Assembly: GCA_009869945.1 (NCBI GenBank)
Contig: WIXG01000116.1
Location: 1-64,000 of the forward strand
DNA length: 64,000 nucleotides
Reading direction: 5' to 3'
DNA from: Mesaphorura yosii
Lineage: Eukaryota; Arthropoda; Collembola; Poduromorpha; Tullbergiidae
Of the stretch, positions 48,130 to 60,240 are shown in pieces (position 1 is the first letter of the stretch; every line of letters begins with the position of its first letter). The notes below the pieces were generated by a model. The model saw only the letters and a list, made by a program, of their open reading frames with translations. It was not told the DNA's origin and did no database searches. The position numbers were made by a program, and so were the translations under genes.

Positions 48130-49963
48130 ATGGCCGCTGAAATACGCCCTGGTGTCAAATTCGCAACTAACCGGAAACCAGTTCTTGTTGGAAAAGTTGA
48201 AGGGTTTACCGAAGATTTGAATGACGCCCAATTGATTCCTGGAGAAGATGGAGTCATCACGGCTGGCGATGACAAGTTCGTAATTTTTATGAGATCAGCT
48301 TAATGGTGCCTATTTTCTCAGTGTCCTCAGTTGATGCCCAATTTGTTTCTTCTGCAGAACGGTGCAAATCTGGCTGAAGCGCGATAGTGGTCAATATTGG
48401 CCTTCCGGTGAGTTTCATCCGAATTTTAGGTTGGAGCACGTACCTTCTATTTCATGTTGAATGTAATTTTCAGTGTGCCAATATGTGCCGAGCCAAGCTT
48501 CGTTTTTACACATTGACAAGAGAACAATATTCGTTGGGTTAGACAATGGAACCGTTATTGAATATGATTTAGCCGCAGACTGTAACAAATTAGAACACAA
48601 ACGTGACCTTCTGAGCCATGTCGGCCGTGTGACCGGGATCTACTTCACCAAAGGTCGAGTTTTCTCAGTTTCAAGAGATAAAACATTTCAATGGGCTGAC
48701 CAAAGGACAGGCAACATGGTTGCAAATTATACCTTCACAGCTTGGTGTACTTCACTTCAGTAAGCAGCAAGAATTTTCGCCGGCTTTGCTGGTTTGTTGT
48801 ATTCTTGTTGAGATGCACTCTGATTCCGCTATCTTCGTAGGTTCGACCAGCTTACGGAACACGCGTTCATTGGCGATTATTCGGGCCAAATTACTATGCT
48901 GAAGATAGGAACTGATAACTTGACTTGTGTCACAACATTCAAGGGTCACAGCGGATCAATTCGTTGCCTCTTGTGGGAACCGTCTACCTCTTTGCTATTT
49001 TCAGGCTCCTTTGTAAGAAAAGCGCTTCCGAAACCGTATCATCATTCTGACTTTTCTCTCGTCTCAATTTTATACAGGATTCAAATGTTTGCGTCTGGGA
49101 TATCGGAGGCAAAAAGGGTACAGTTTTCGAGCTGCAAGGTCATAAGTAAGTTTCTAGGAACTGCAATTTGAAGAAATGCGAAGAGAATTCAGTCAAACTC
49201 ACATTTTAATTAATTTGCAGAGGAAAGGTTACCGGACTCTCCTACATCGCGAAAGCCGGGCAGCTTATCTCTGGTGGCGAAGACGCAATTCTGGTTGCTT
49301 GGAATATGAGATGCCAAAGAATCGAGGTAAACGACATAAACTGTATAGCTAGAATTCCTGCGTCTGTATCATTTTATCATTGATTCTACGATTTGAACTT
49401 GTTTTAGACACCGCAATGGAAGGAGTCTGACCTTTGCGAATTGTGCAAGAAGCCGTTCTTTTGGAATTTGAAAGCCATGTTCGATTCCAAGATTCTTGGA
49501 CAAAGACAACACCATTGTAGGTCATGTGGACGTGCAATATGTGACAAATGTAGTACAAAAAGAATTTCAATTCCAAAAATGGGGTTCGAGTTTCAAGTTC
49601 GAGTCTGCGACGAATGCGCAAACAGTGCCAGAGAAGAAGAGTTAGTGCGAAATACGTTACAAAAGAATCCATCCACGTGCTCACCAATTATGCATGACGC
49701 ATTTCTCATTTGCAGCAAAGCTTCCTTGGCGTCCTTCCATGAAGCTAAACATTCTATTGTGACCTTAAGCGTGGATACTGAGCGCAATCTACTCATCACC
49801 GTAAGTTTTCATTCTTACACTACACGCTAATTTACTTGCTTAATGGTTGTGATAATATGAATAGGTTGGATCCGATCGTGTGATTAAGATTTGGGACATT
49901 GAGCCGCTTTGCTCGGTTGACGGTGCTGGTAGCAGCAGTTCACAGAGCTCTCAATTTTCTTAG
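48130..49963 (+). CDS. WDFY2: WD-repeat and FYVE-domain protein (WDFY1/2 type)
   Basis: Endosomal adaptor: seven WD repeats form a propeller and the FYVE finger binds phosphatidylinositol 3-phosphate. Exons: 48130-48275, 48358-48407, 48474-48759, 48841-49012, 49078-49145, 49221-49326, 49408-49640, 49716-49800, 49865-49963, about 414 residues (human WDFY2 400). The start MAAEIRPGVKF and the stretch WLKRDSGQYWPSV match the family closely. WD repeats run from about 20 to 270 (TVQIW, SVSRDKTFQWAD, VCVWDIGGKKGT, VAWNM). The FYVE domain is inserted before the last WD repeat: CELC, then QRQHHCRSCGRAICDKCS (about 308-325) and VCDEC. The last repeat is VIKIWDIEP. The 75-nt intron 49641-49715 is frame-neutral and lacks stop codons; splicing it restores the family length. 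Confidence 0.95.
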
Positions 49964-52900
49964 GTTCAGTGCTCATGAAGTTGAGCTTGACTTGCGAGAC
50001 AAGAAGTGATATTATAGATGTCATTTAGTTACTGTTCCATGGACAATAAGTATCGCATAAGAAAGCACTTCGAAATTGACGTCGAACACCGAACTGACGC
50101 TGTCCTGTTAACTCTGTTGTATTATTCCGGGAGTAATCTCCAATTTAGCATTATTTCTGTTTGCTTCCATAATAAGGCAGCAACAAAATTGGTGGAATGG
50201 TCAGTTTGGTTAGTAATCAACCACACTAGTAATCTTAGGTTTGACGGCGATCATTCAAATTCTATCGTGTTTGCATTGAGATAAAGCCTGAATGCCAAAT
50301 TTTTCTGATATTCGCAAAATTTTCAAGACACAAAGTTTCTACTTAAGAAGTCTTTTGTTACCAATAAGTTTAAACCCTACCGACGCTAATTCTAAACCAA
50401 AAATTTTCCTTGCCTTGCGCAATTTACTAAATGTTTCCAATCGTAAGTAATTATAGTTGTAGAGGTTGTACTTGTCTTGAGTCTTTGCTTAATTCTACAA
50501 TTTATTATTGTAAGCCATCGACAACCATTTTCGATTGAGTAATTGTAAAAACTTGTCAAATTAAGTCCAAAGTATTGAGAATAAAATGTTGCATTTCCCG
50601 ACTAAACTTTTCCGGTGCTGAAAATTGGCGTTAAATACTTAACAAATTGAGTTTGATAACGTCATCAAGCAGTTTTCACAATACTGCATCATTCTCATCT
50701 ACATTTAACACCCACTTTTTAGAAATATAAAACTGCAATAATATCTGGCTACTCCTTGTCGAAAGTGGATGTCGAAATTTTTCAAGTCACGAAGCAGATA
50801 CATGGAAAATTTACACCAGCTGCCGCTTTTGACGCGTTGAGGTTGGAAAACAAGAGCACCTGTGCTAAGGTCATTCATTCTTGCTCCACCAGACGCCCCC
50901 AAGGTTTAAGTTAACGAACTTTCATGTTTCATGCACAACTTTAATACTTACAGATGCGGATGTCAAAGCTCTTGCACAAATAAATCTCCGACAATTCAGT
51001 GACTTGTTTAAATTTATACAGAACGTCGATGTTTCGCGTTCCTGCCAAATTTCAAGTTGTTTACCCGAAACGAATGTGTTAAATATCGAGAATTTTGTTG
51101 CTCAAAATCATCAACAACATTTCTCGGCCATTTCGCGAACAATTAGCATACAAGGCCGGTCCTTGCCAGTTTGAAGTGAGAATTCGCAGAAACAAAATTA
51201 GTTTGAGTTTCACACAAGGACCCTTAAATAACATGGACAGCTTGTCATCTGACGAGCACATAAATTGTAACTTTAGTTTTGTAAATCGTAATTGTACAGT
51301 TGCAGTTTATCTTCATTTAGAACGCTTGTAGTATAAGTTACAATAATCAGCATCAATTTAAATTTTAATGAGCTGACTTCATTCCCTTCACTATTTTGTA
51401 GTCGCAGCGTCGAACACGCGATAAGCTTCAACTTGTTCAAATGCAGAATGGCGAATGACAATAATAAGTATTCAATTTACTACGCATAGCACGAGCTTCA
51501 GTGAATGAGTGAATGAAATTAAATGGCTCAATCGTTCATTGCCGACAAGTCCACAAGGCACAGGCGGACACTTCAATCCACGATGATGAGGCTGCACTGC
51601 GTTCATACCCATGCGGACTTTCATTTTGAATGATGAAAACTGTGACCGCTTACATAAGTTGTAATTATACGTAATTTTATGTAATGAGCCGAGAGATTGT
51701 AAGTGTTAAATTAAAAGATGTTCTCAATAACAGTTTCCATTTACTAGATGTGGTTAGTTTCCGTTTAGTTAGATGACCTCACTCAAGCCAGTGGTCAAGT
51801 GTTAAGAGAGAGGCGGCAGTTGAAAGGGAACCGCGGCTCACCGTGCATTATGAAGGACTTCCTAATAACACGAGAAGTGTTGTCTCAAGCATTAATCTTC
51901 ATTTCCCAAGAGTGGTCATGACCGCTCGGCCGTCCAATAAGATCCCGGGACCAATTTGACAATTGGTGTTGATTGGATCCTGAATTGGGCTGTGTACGCG
52001 GGGCATGAAACGATCACACGACCAACAATTCACGGGATTTGCGCCAGTTGGCGTCATCGAACAAAGGAGGCATCGTGAGAATAGACAGAATACAAAAGTC
52101 TCAAGCGGTAGGAAGGTAACAATTATTTGTGGAACACTAGCATCAGGTAGCCAGCAGTTAAGTGAGCAAAAAGCAGACGTAATTGATTCTAATGTATTCA
52201 TCATTGCTGTTGATTGCTGACTACTGCATGCTAGATTCTCATGCGGTCTTAATGACGAACATGGTACAGCAGCGGCGGCTCTTCCACGCTCACTGCACTG
52301 CACTGGTTACGACTGAGCTGCAGTACCTGGGCCAATCTCGGCTCGGTTCAAACCGGCCCGAGCCAGTTTGTAACTCGCTGGATCTAAGTATCACCTGAAC
52401 CAGGGTAGAATTTTTAATGGAAGGAACCTTTTGTTTACCTGCTGCACTGCCTTACTTACGACTGACTGCTTACGTCGGTACGTCGGTTATTTAAATGCCC
52501 TTACCCTTGCTTTCCGCACGATGGACATCCTGGCACATGATTTCATCACCATATCTGTGAATGGGTTAATGATTCGCGCAACTTGTTATTTTTACTAGTC
52601 GGTTTCAAATTTTTCCGTTTGAGTGAACCGGCTTGCATATTTATGGAATTGTTTTACGTAACTTGATGCCATTTTGCTCCGGAATCCGGACATATATTCG
52701 TAAGCACGAGCAGGATCTATTTTTGAATTTTTGGCATGAGGAGGTGGCGTGGCTCGTGAGTACATGGCTCAGAGCAGTAAGTTAAAATTGGATGGTACAT
52801 GATACCAATTGCAGTCAATTTGTCTGCTCATTGTTAGGAAACTTTCCGTTGTAAACGAAACAAGTGGCAGGTACTATTTTGCGCACGTTTTAATCATAAG

Positions 52901-55900
52901 TAGTTCAAGTGCTTTGTACTTTGTACGTTTTAAACTGGCTGAAATTAAATTTCGCATTTGGACAAAGGTTATTACAAGTTTACCAAGTACAAGTCACTTG
53001 AATTTTTGTTGACTGTTTGATGGCCGTTGAAGGGCAGCGGATTTGATAGTCATCTAATGTGTCAGAAGTCTGGAACGACTCCAGTCACTTGAACTCAGAT
53101 TGTTTGTCATTGTCATTCAATTTTAACTGTCCGTTGCCAGTTGGCAGTCAGGATTTCACTTGCAAGGTCAAAAAGAGCGATTGCGTTTTGTCCATTCATT
53201 CATTGCGAATAAATACGAGGCACAACGAAAATTGGCAAATGTTGTGGTGGCTTTCTTGTTAATACTAATAAATCCTGAATTGGATGTGCGTGACAAATCA
53301 TATGAGATGAGTCGAGTCTGAGTCAAACGATTCGCTTTTGATTCTTAATTGTTGCAAATCACGCAAGTTCTAGAACACAGACAGATTTCCCTGAATGAAT
53401 CAATGGGAAATCATTTGGTGCGTGGTTCTGTTACTCATTCCTGGTGCATGTTATGTCCTTCCGCACAGCTTGCTTCTTGCCTGTAGTTTCCATTAGTCTA
53501 TTTGCGTCTAATTGTATCAGTCAACTGCTTTCATACCATGCAATCCGCGTCAACGTCAAACTTCAGCATGCAATTATGGAAAGTAAATTGGCGTCATGCA
53601 AAGCATTCGCATCGCCAAGCAAAGTACTTGAACAAAATCCGCGATAGCGACTTAAGTGCGTGAAGATAATAAACCAATTAAATCCAACATGCATCAAATG
53701 CCTCTGTCTTATGTCCTGTGCCAATTGTGCTACAAGTATTGAACAAACACTTAATCGTTTAATTACTAATTAGTGTTTCATATCAGACAATCAGCCAAAT
53801 CAGTCAACCGAGCTATTGAGAGGGAAGTAAAAGTGAAGCGTGCAAGCGTACTTTCTATTTGCTGCTTGACTTGCCGTTTGCTTGTAAATAATCAATCACG
53901 CGTCACACGTATCAATACAAATTGTCGTTGTTTGTGTCAATCAAGTTATGTTATCTGTCAAGATTCTCATTTGCTAATGAGCTAATCACGAGTAGTTCCA
54001 GTTCAACTGTAAAGTAATATTATATAATGCTTGCCACTGCGACTGCGTGGTGATTTATTTAGAAGAGCTGCTTTGAGTTCAGACTTGTTCAATTTAATGC
54101 AAGTTTGTGCTTGATCAAGAAACATGAACGAAATCCTGATGCAATGTGAAAGAATGCGAGTTGGCTCGAGATTTATGCACAAATATCCTTGTGACAGTAA
54201 ACTTCCATCGTTCTTGCATTAATTACTTGAAATACTATTCCAGCAATTTAAACCAGAATACGCGCCACTGCCGCACCTGCTCAACCGGTCACATTCTTCC
54301 CTAATTGAGTTAATTCGAAATTGGCGAGTTTTTGCAATAATTACACTAAGCAAACAAGAGCGCAATCGGGCATTTCATTAATTCCTGGAACATTTGTCAA
54401 TTCAAGGTCACACAGAGCCGCATGCCAAATACTAAAACGTCAGAGTGTAGCGAGTTTGGAATGCAGTCTCTTCGTAAATACCGAATCGAGATCATAAATT
54501 TCTACTGCTGCCAATTAGCATTGAAAGCATTGTATTTTTGCTGAGGAAACAAAGATGCAGAGAATATTTGCACGGACGATCTCGTGCAAGAGATTTCACC
54601 CGAACTTTGAGTAATGCGATGCAGTTCGAGATGTGATTAGCAATTACACGAGTTCGAGTACAAGATCTCACATCTACTTCTGCATGGAATTAAATACTGA
54701 TGCTACTATTTTTTATTGCTGCATTCCATTGCACTGTGGCTCGCACATAGTTTGACAACTGAACAAATTTTTACATTCCTTTGTGATCTCACGAGGTGTG
54801 GAAATCTACCCAACTAATTCCTTCTAATGGAAATTAACGAGATCATTCCAGGAATTCATTTCCCTATTACTGTTTTAAGGAAAACTTTGTGCAATAAAAA
54901 TATTCCAAGTCAGTGCCGGATTGCTGGAATTGGGTCACAATGCAAAAAGTTCCATACGAAATGGTTTCCGCTCTCGTTTGCAATTCACAATCGCTTTCTT
55001 CTGGCTACGCAGTACGATTTGAATGGCATTTAATATTTTGTTTACCATGTGCACATTTCTTGCTAATAAAGCCACTTAACATTGACCTTGTTTTTAACGT
55101 ATGCCGTTAACAAGAAAAATGAATACCAATTGCAGTCTGGTGCTGATGCTGGCAGTGACATTGAAATTTGAATCGCAATGGCATGGCATGCCATGGCGAG
55201 GCGAGGCAGAATTTGCTTGCTCTTTATTGCTCCCTGTGTACTGCAAATACTTTGATTAATAGCAAGGCAATTACCAATTACATCAACTCCCTCGTGCGAA
55301 ACTGTAGCAAGCAACAAGGAAGTCAACGTGCGCCTGTTAAATGTGCAAATTTATGGGTTGGTATGGTACAAAAAGGCGAGACGCGAGATCGAGATTACAT
55401 AAAAAGGAAAGCTTCTCAGCAAGTTGTCAAATTGTGAGATCACTCATAGGCAAGCGGCAAACGTAGTGCTAGCGCTCCAGAAATATGACTCATATGTGTT
55501 TACCCTACGAATCAACACCAAAATGACTCTTTCGCGATTTATGATCGACGAAGGTCGTTTGCATTTGCACGGTCCAGAAATAAAGTTTTCATGATTTCAG
55601 TACATGACTTCCCAATAAAATCGTAAAGTCTAACTTCTACGGGAAGTTCCTGGAAGTGTTAATTTACCAATGCGCACTTCAATCCCTTCGCGTGTCTATA
55701 CTAATTGACAAGTGTTCATTACATTCGTTTTTACCATTTAGCGCAGCATTGTGCAAATCGCAAATAACGCAAAGCCTGTTCTTGTTGCAAATTATTTTTC
55801 TGTACTGTGAACCAGCACACACCAACGTCGTCGTGACTGGTAGCGGTCAAATTCCTCGACTCGACGGCCGGCTCGATGGCTCGAATTCGACTATTCATGG

Positions 55901-58900
55901 TCTTGAGACAATGACAAGAGCCATAAAAGAAGGGCCAGATCACATGCATTATGCATTATTCCCCTGAAACGCTTTGAATTGCACGATCTTTACATTGATA
56001 TCAGATTACTATTTAAAACGTCAACGTGGAATGCGAATGTGGGGGCATGGCACGTCGCATTGTCCGCTGATATCTCAGCATGGCTGGGTTCAAATCGAGT
56101 ACATAAGTGTCATCTCACCACAACTCAACGCAGAATCGCAGAATAGAATGGAATGTGGAATGCAAACTTCGAAATTCACCTTGCCCCTTTGTTACTTGCC
56201 AATTGTCTCGTTGCAGATTGCAAAAAATGAGTTTGAGTTTGTCCAGAGCAAACTCGTTTAGTTGATTCTCACGTAGTCATTAACATATCGTATCGAATCA
56301 AGTCACCACTGCTCATTGTGCTTGCATTATTCCTTGCCATTTCGTGTCAATCATGTTGCAGTCGCATGACTGCCCAGTCCAGAAAAACATGCAAATATTG
56401 TTGCAAAGAAAGGAATGCGAGGAAAAAATAGAAGTTTACGTTTGCGTGCATAAATCTTTGTGGTCGTTGGGCGAAAACAATTTATTTCGCAATGACGTCG
56501 GATAAATGCTCACGGATTGTCGTATTTTTCGACTGGTCTTGTCAAATTAAATTCATATTTCATAATCCGTGGAACACTTCTAGGAATTTACTCCATCGAT
56601 AATCAATGCAACTATCTGAGCTTTGAATTATTCGTGCGCAATATCAATATCAATCGATTTGAATGGCCTGCTCATCAATGTTGCCCTCTCTCGAATTGCA
56701 TCAATGTGACTCGAGTATGGCTTGCAAAATTCTCTCTTTCTCTCCTTTGTTGCGACTATTGCCTTAAGGGAAGGTGGTTTACATTTTGCCCTCCATCGTC
56801 CTCAACCCTGTCCATAGTCCAAGCCTGAGTGCATTTTTCATCACGCCAGCCAGTTCACCTGAGAGGAACATGATACATGATACAGGACAAGGCTCAACGC
56901 ACGGTAGAATGCAGAATGAACAGGAATGCACCAGAAAACCAGCGGCTAGCAAGATTTAAGTGCTTCGTTCTATGTGGTGGATTGGCTTGAGTAAAAAACC
57001 GTGCTAGCTTCAGCAGATTCTGGCTTCTGCTTGTATCCTGCGTTGTTGATGAGCATCAGGCTAGTTGGAGAGGGACAACAATGCACTGCATTGCAATAAT
57101 GAGAGATGACTAGACTACAATCATCATGAACACTGGGGGACAACCTGATGCGACGGAAGTGTAAAGTGTTCTACAATTGAACTGGCTGAACTGAATATTT
57201 GCTGACGCAGCCAATATCTAGCTTGCGAGCGCATTCTCATCCCAGTCGCCTTTGCTCTGCTGCTGGAGCCGGGAACGCGTCTCTTTGGGGCATTGTGAGA
57301 ATTTGCAATCTAAAATTGCATTCTCTAGCTGGAAACGATATTGCAAAATTTGGTTCATTAAATATTAATTTCACTGTACAACAATCACAATTTGTACATT
57401 TTACACATGCATTGATCCAGGTAGACGTATGCACAGAAGAAAGGAAGGGAATTGCGAGCCAAATCTTTGTACGTTTTATTAGTGTGGGTGATTCATGCAC
57501 GCAGGTGAGTAATCCACCATTCGCCATTGCATTGCGTGTAAATAATTTACAGGTTGGTTGAGAATTATCGTGGTGCGGTGGAGTGCAATTGCTTGCATAC
57601 GCACACTACAAACGTACAAGGAACAGGTGTGTCCAATTTCGCTTGACTACATTTGCTGTGCCTCAGAGGGGATTACTCACCACCGCACAACAGCCATTAG
57701 GTATTGCCTTTTCACAATGCAATCAAGCCCAAGAACCCAAAAATTCAGCCAGCTCAGGCCCAACTGTACATTGTACACTGATGAAAACTTGCTCCGTTCT
57801 CAATTGAACAATGTAAAGTTATGTTCACCTCAAAACAAGAATCGTCCATCACTTTCTTGAATTTTCAGCCTCTGCTTTAAAATTCGTACAGCGAAGCAGG
57901 CAAGAAGAAGGAGCCCACTTGAATCAAAAGGAATCTCATCCCCTTGACGCATTAGCATTAGCAGTGCATTAGAGGGGTTTCACCTTTTACACTGCAATTC
58001 AATCCACAATACAGCAAGTGGTGTTATCATCGCGAAATTGCACCTAACAGAATATTTTATTTATTCATTCATGGCCCAGCATATTTAGCCACCACCATTT
58101 GTGTACTGTGCAGTAAAAAGAAGAGGAACCCAATTTCCAAAGTAAAAGTTGACTACCAATTGCCAACTGCTTATCTAATTTCTGTTCTGCACGCCAACTG
58201 ACTGCAGTTGAAGGCTCGGTTACGGTTCAAGTCATCTGCCAGCAGCAGCGAACAGTGGATTTGTATTTGTGTCAACGACGAAGGAGAACAAGGTTTCGCA
58301 TTTTGTCAACTGTTTCGAAATATTTGTGAAAGTTTAAGAAGATTTGCCTGCGCTGCGATTTGCTGACAATTGACAAGTGTCGTTTGCGTGGAGTGTGCAA
58401 AGGCTCATAAACATAAACACGATTGGTAATTTTTACATGATAGTGACAATTGGGAATCCACCTGCCACTCGCTATTGTTTATTCATTGTGAAAGAGAATC
58501 ACATATCGCATTACCAACGCGCTCATAATTATCGTCGACGTTACGCGAGCTTAGAAGATTAGAAACTCACGTCCGTGTTCACGCTCACATGTTCAGCCTC
58601 GGTCGGGGTGGCACAAGGCTCAGAACTGTGTAAGTTCCAATCTCCTAATTGCCACCGTGCGCAACCGTGAAGTGAGCCTTGTCTCGTGCACACTGCCTCG
58701 CGTTTGTGTACGTCGTAACCATTCTATTTCGTTAAAAATATAATCACCTTCGGCGTGCATGGCATGTGTGCGTCTAGAAAGAACAACAAGAAACCAGAAT
58801 CCTTAATTATTGCGAAAGGTCCAGTTCAAACTCAATTTGTTATTGTTCTAAACTCGACGACTCGACTCGGAAGCAATTTAAAAACTCATTCTTCTGGCAG

Positions 58901-60240
58901 TGTAAACGTAATCGTCGGTGTTAATATTCAGCGCCTGACGCCTGCAGACGCATGTTGTGGAGCACGTTTTGTAAATTAGATTAGAAACCCCTAACTGGAT
59001 TACGAAGAACCAGAAGCGGAGTACAAAAATACAGTGTCAACTTGTCAGTTTGAGTCAGTGGGAACCAACTTTGAACTTGGATTGAGTACAGTAGCGACGA
59101 AATATACGCTGGACCCATGAACTAAATAGAAAATCGAAAGTTCCAACGACTCGCCGACCGCCCACGCTGATTCGCATACAGAAACCTGGTGACCTCTGCC
59201 CTAAACCTCATTTTGAAGGGCCTTTGCGTCACAGCGTCTGCCGCCATCGATCAACCGATCAAGACAAACGGACTTCGCTGTATCTTCGTATCCTATTTTG
59301 AAGAAGTCTCATTCACATAATTGAGTCAGTGCCTAATTAACTTTAACTGCTACTACACTAAAATACAAATTGCTATTTACTACACTCAGTGCGGGCAAAG
59401 GCGGTGAAAAGTGGAAAGGAACGCTGGCCAAATGATGTCATGAGTTGAAAATTCTTAGAGTGCGCACGTTCATCTGCAGTTCAGATTTTTTTTTGCCATT
59501 GTATTCTAATTAACTGGTTACGAATCAGTTTAAACTCAATTTGTTGTTGTGTCTGTCTTGCGTGAGGAGTGCAGAAGCAACGTGAATGAGCAGATTGCTA
59601 GACGAGAGACCATTACAACGGCTACGAGTACTATTAAAGGAATCATTGTACCAGTACCAGTTGTAGAAAGGGTTTAACTTGCCGTGAATCGATTCCTCAG
59701 CTCATCAGTCGGCACAACTTGCCCACACAAGAAACAACGTTTCGCATCTCCAGCCTCAAGCTATCCAGCGAGTTGAACTTTTATTGCAATAGGATATCGT
59801 TCATTTAATATCATATCCGGTCTTTTATCGGCAGTGTTGGAAAGATACCGTGAACTTTGCTCGCAACACGCCTCTTAACTCCGACAGACAAGCCGCAAGC
59901 CAGTGTCCTTCAACGTAATTTTCATATTCCGACTTTTAAAAGTTCTAACACATTACAAGGTTCGACGTGAGAACCTCAGAAAGCCAAAGGAAATAACGCA
60001 GCTAAAAGTTGAGGTTATCTCGCTTTGTAGGCCAGTCTTCAGTTGACACTGCAAGCAGCGCGTCGAATTTTAGTCACATTTTCCTCGTTCGTACAAGTCG
60101 TGCAACGCAGCCGCAACAAGGAAAGTGGCAGCCTTCACCGCAAATTACCCAATTTCATCGTTAGTTTGTTCCGTACACGGGCAAATTTTGTGAATTGGGA
60201 AGGAAACTTTTGCCTTGAGCTTCTTTCAACGAAAGTTGTA
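49964..60240. other. About 10 kb without a convincing gene
   Basis: The first 620 nt are WDFY 3' UTR. The rest has only short open frames (the longest about 134 codons on -, 52303-51899, with no ATG at its start) and no exon chain or family match. The last several hundred bases before 60241 must hold the FAM43 promoter and 5' UTR. No transposon, tRNA or rRNA was recognised. It could hold regulatory DNA or non-coding transcripts. Confidence 0.5.
50580..50585 (+). terminator. Candidate poly(A) signal of WDFY
   Basis: AATAAA about 620 nt after the stop codon, at the end of an AT-rich 3' region. Confidence 0.5.

Noticed and set aside
49408..49800. Single long exon of WDFY including 49641-49715
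   Set aside because: The 25-residue insert is absent from the family and is flanked by good splice sites, so an intron was placed there; retention is listed as a finding.
51899..52303. 134-codon - strand frame in the gene-poor block
   Set aside because: Begins at GTG; composition is mixed and Cys-rich without pattern; no flanking exons.
56070..56110. GGTTCAAATCGA resembling a tRNA T-loop
   Set aside because: No matching acceptor stem, D-loop or anticodon arm could be folded around it.
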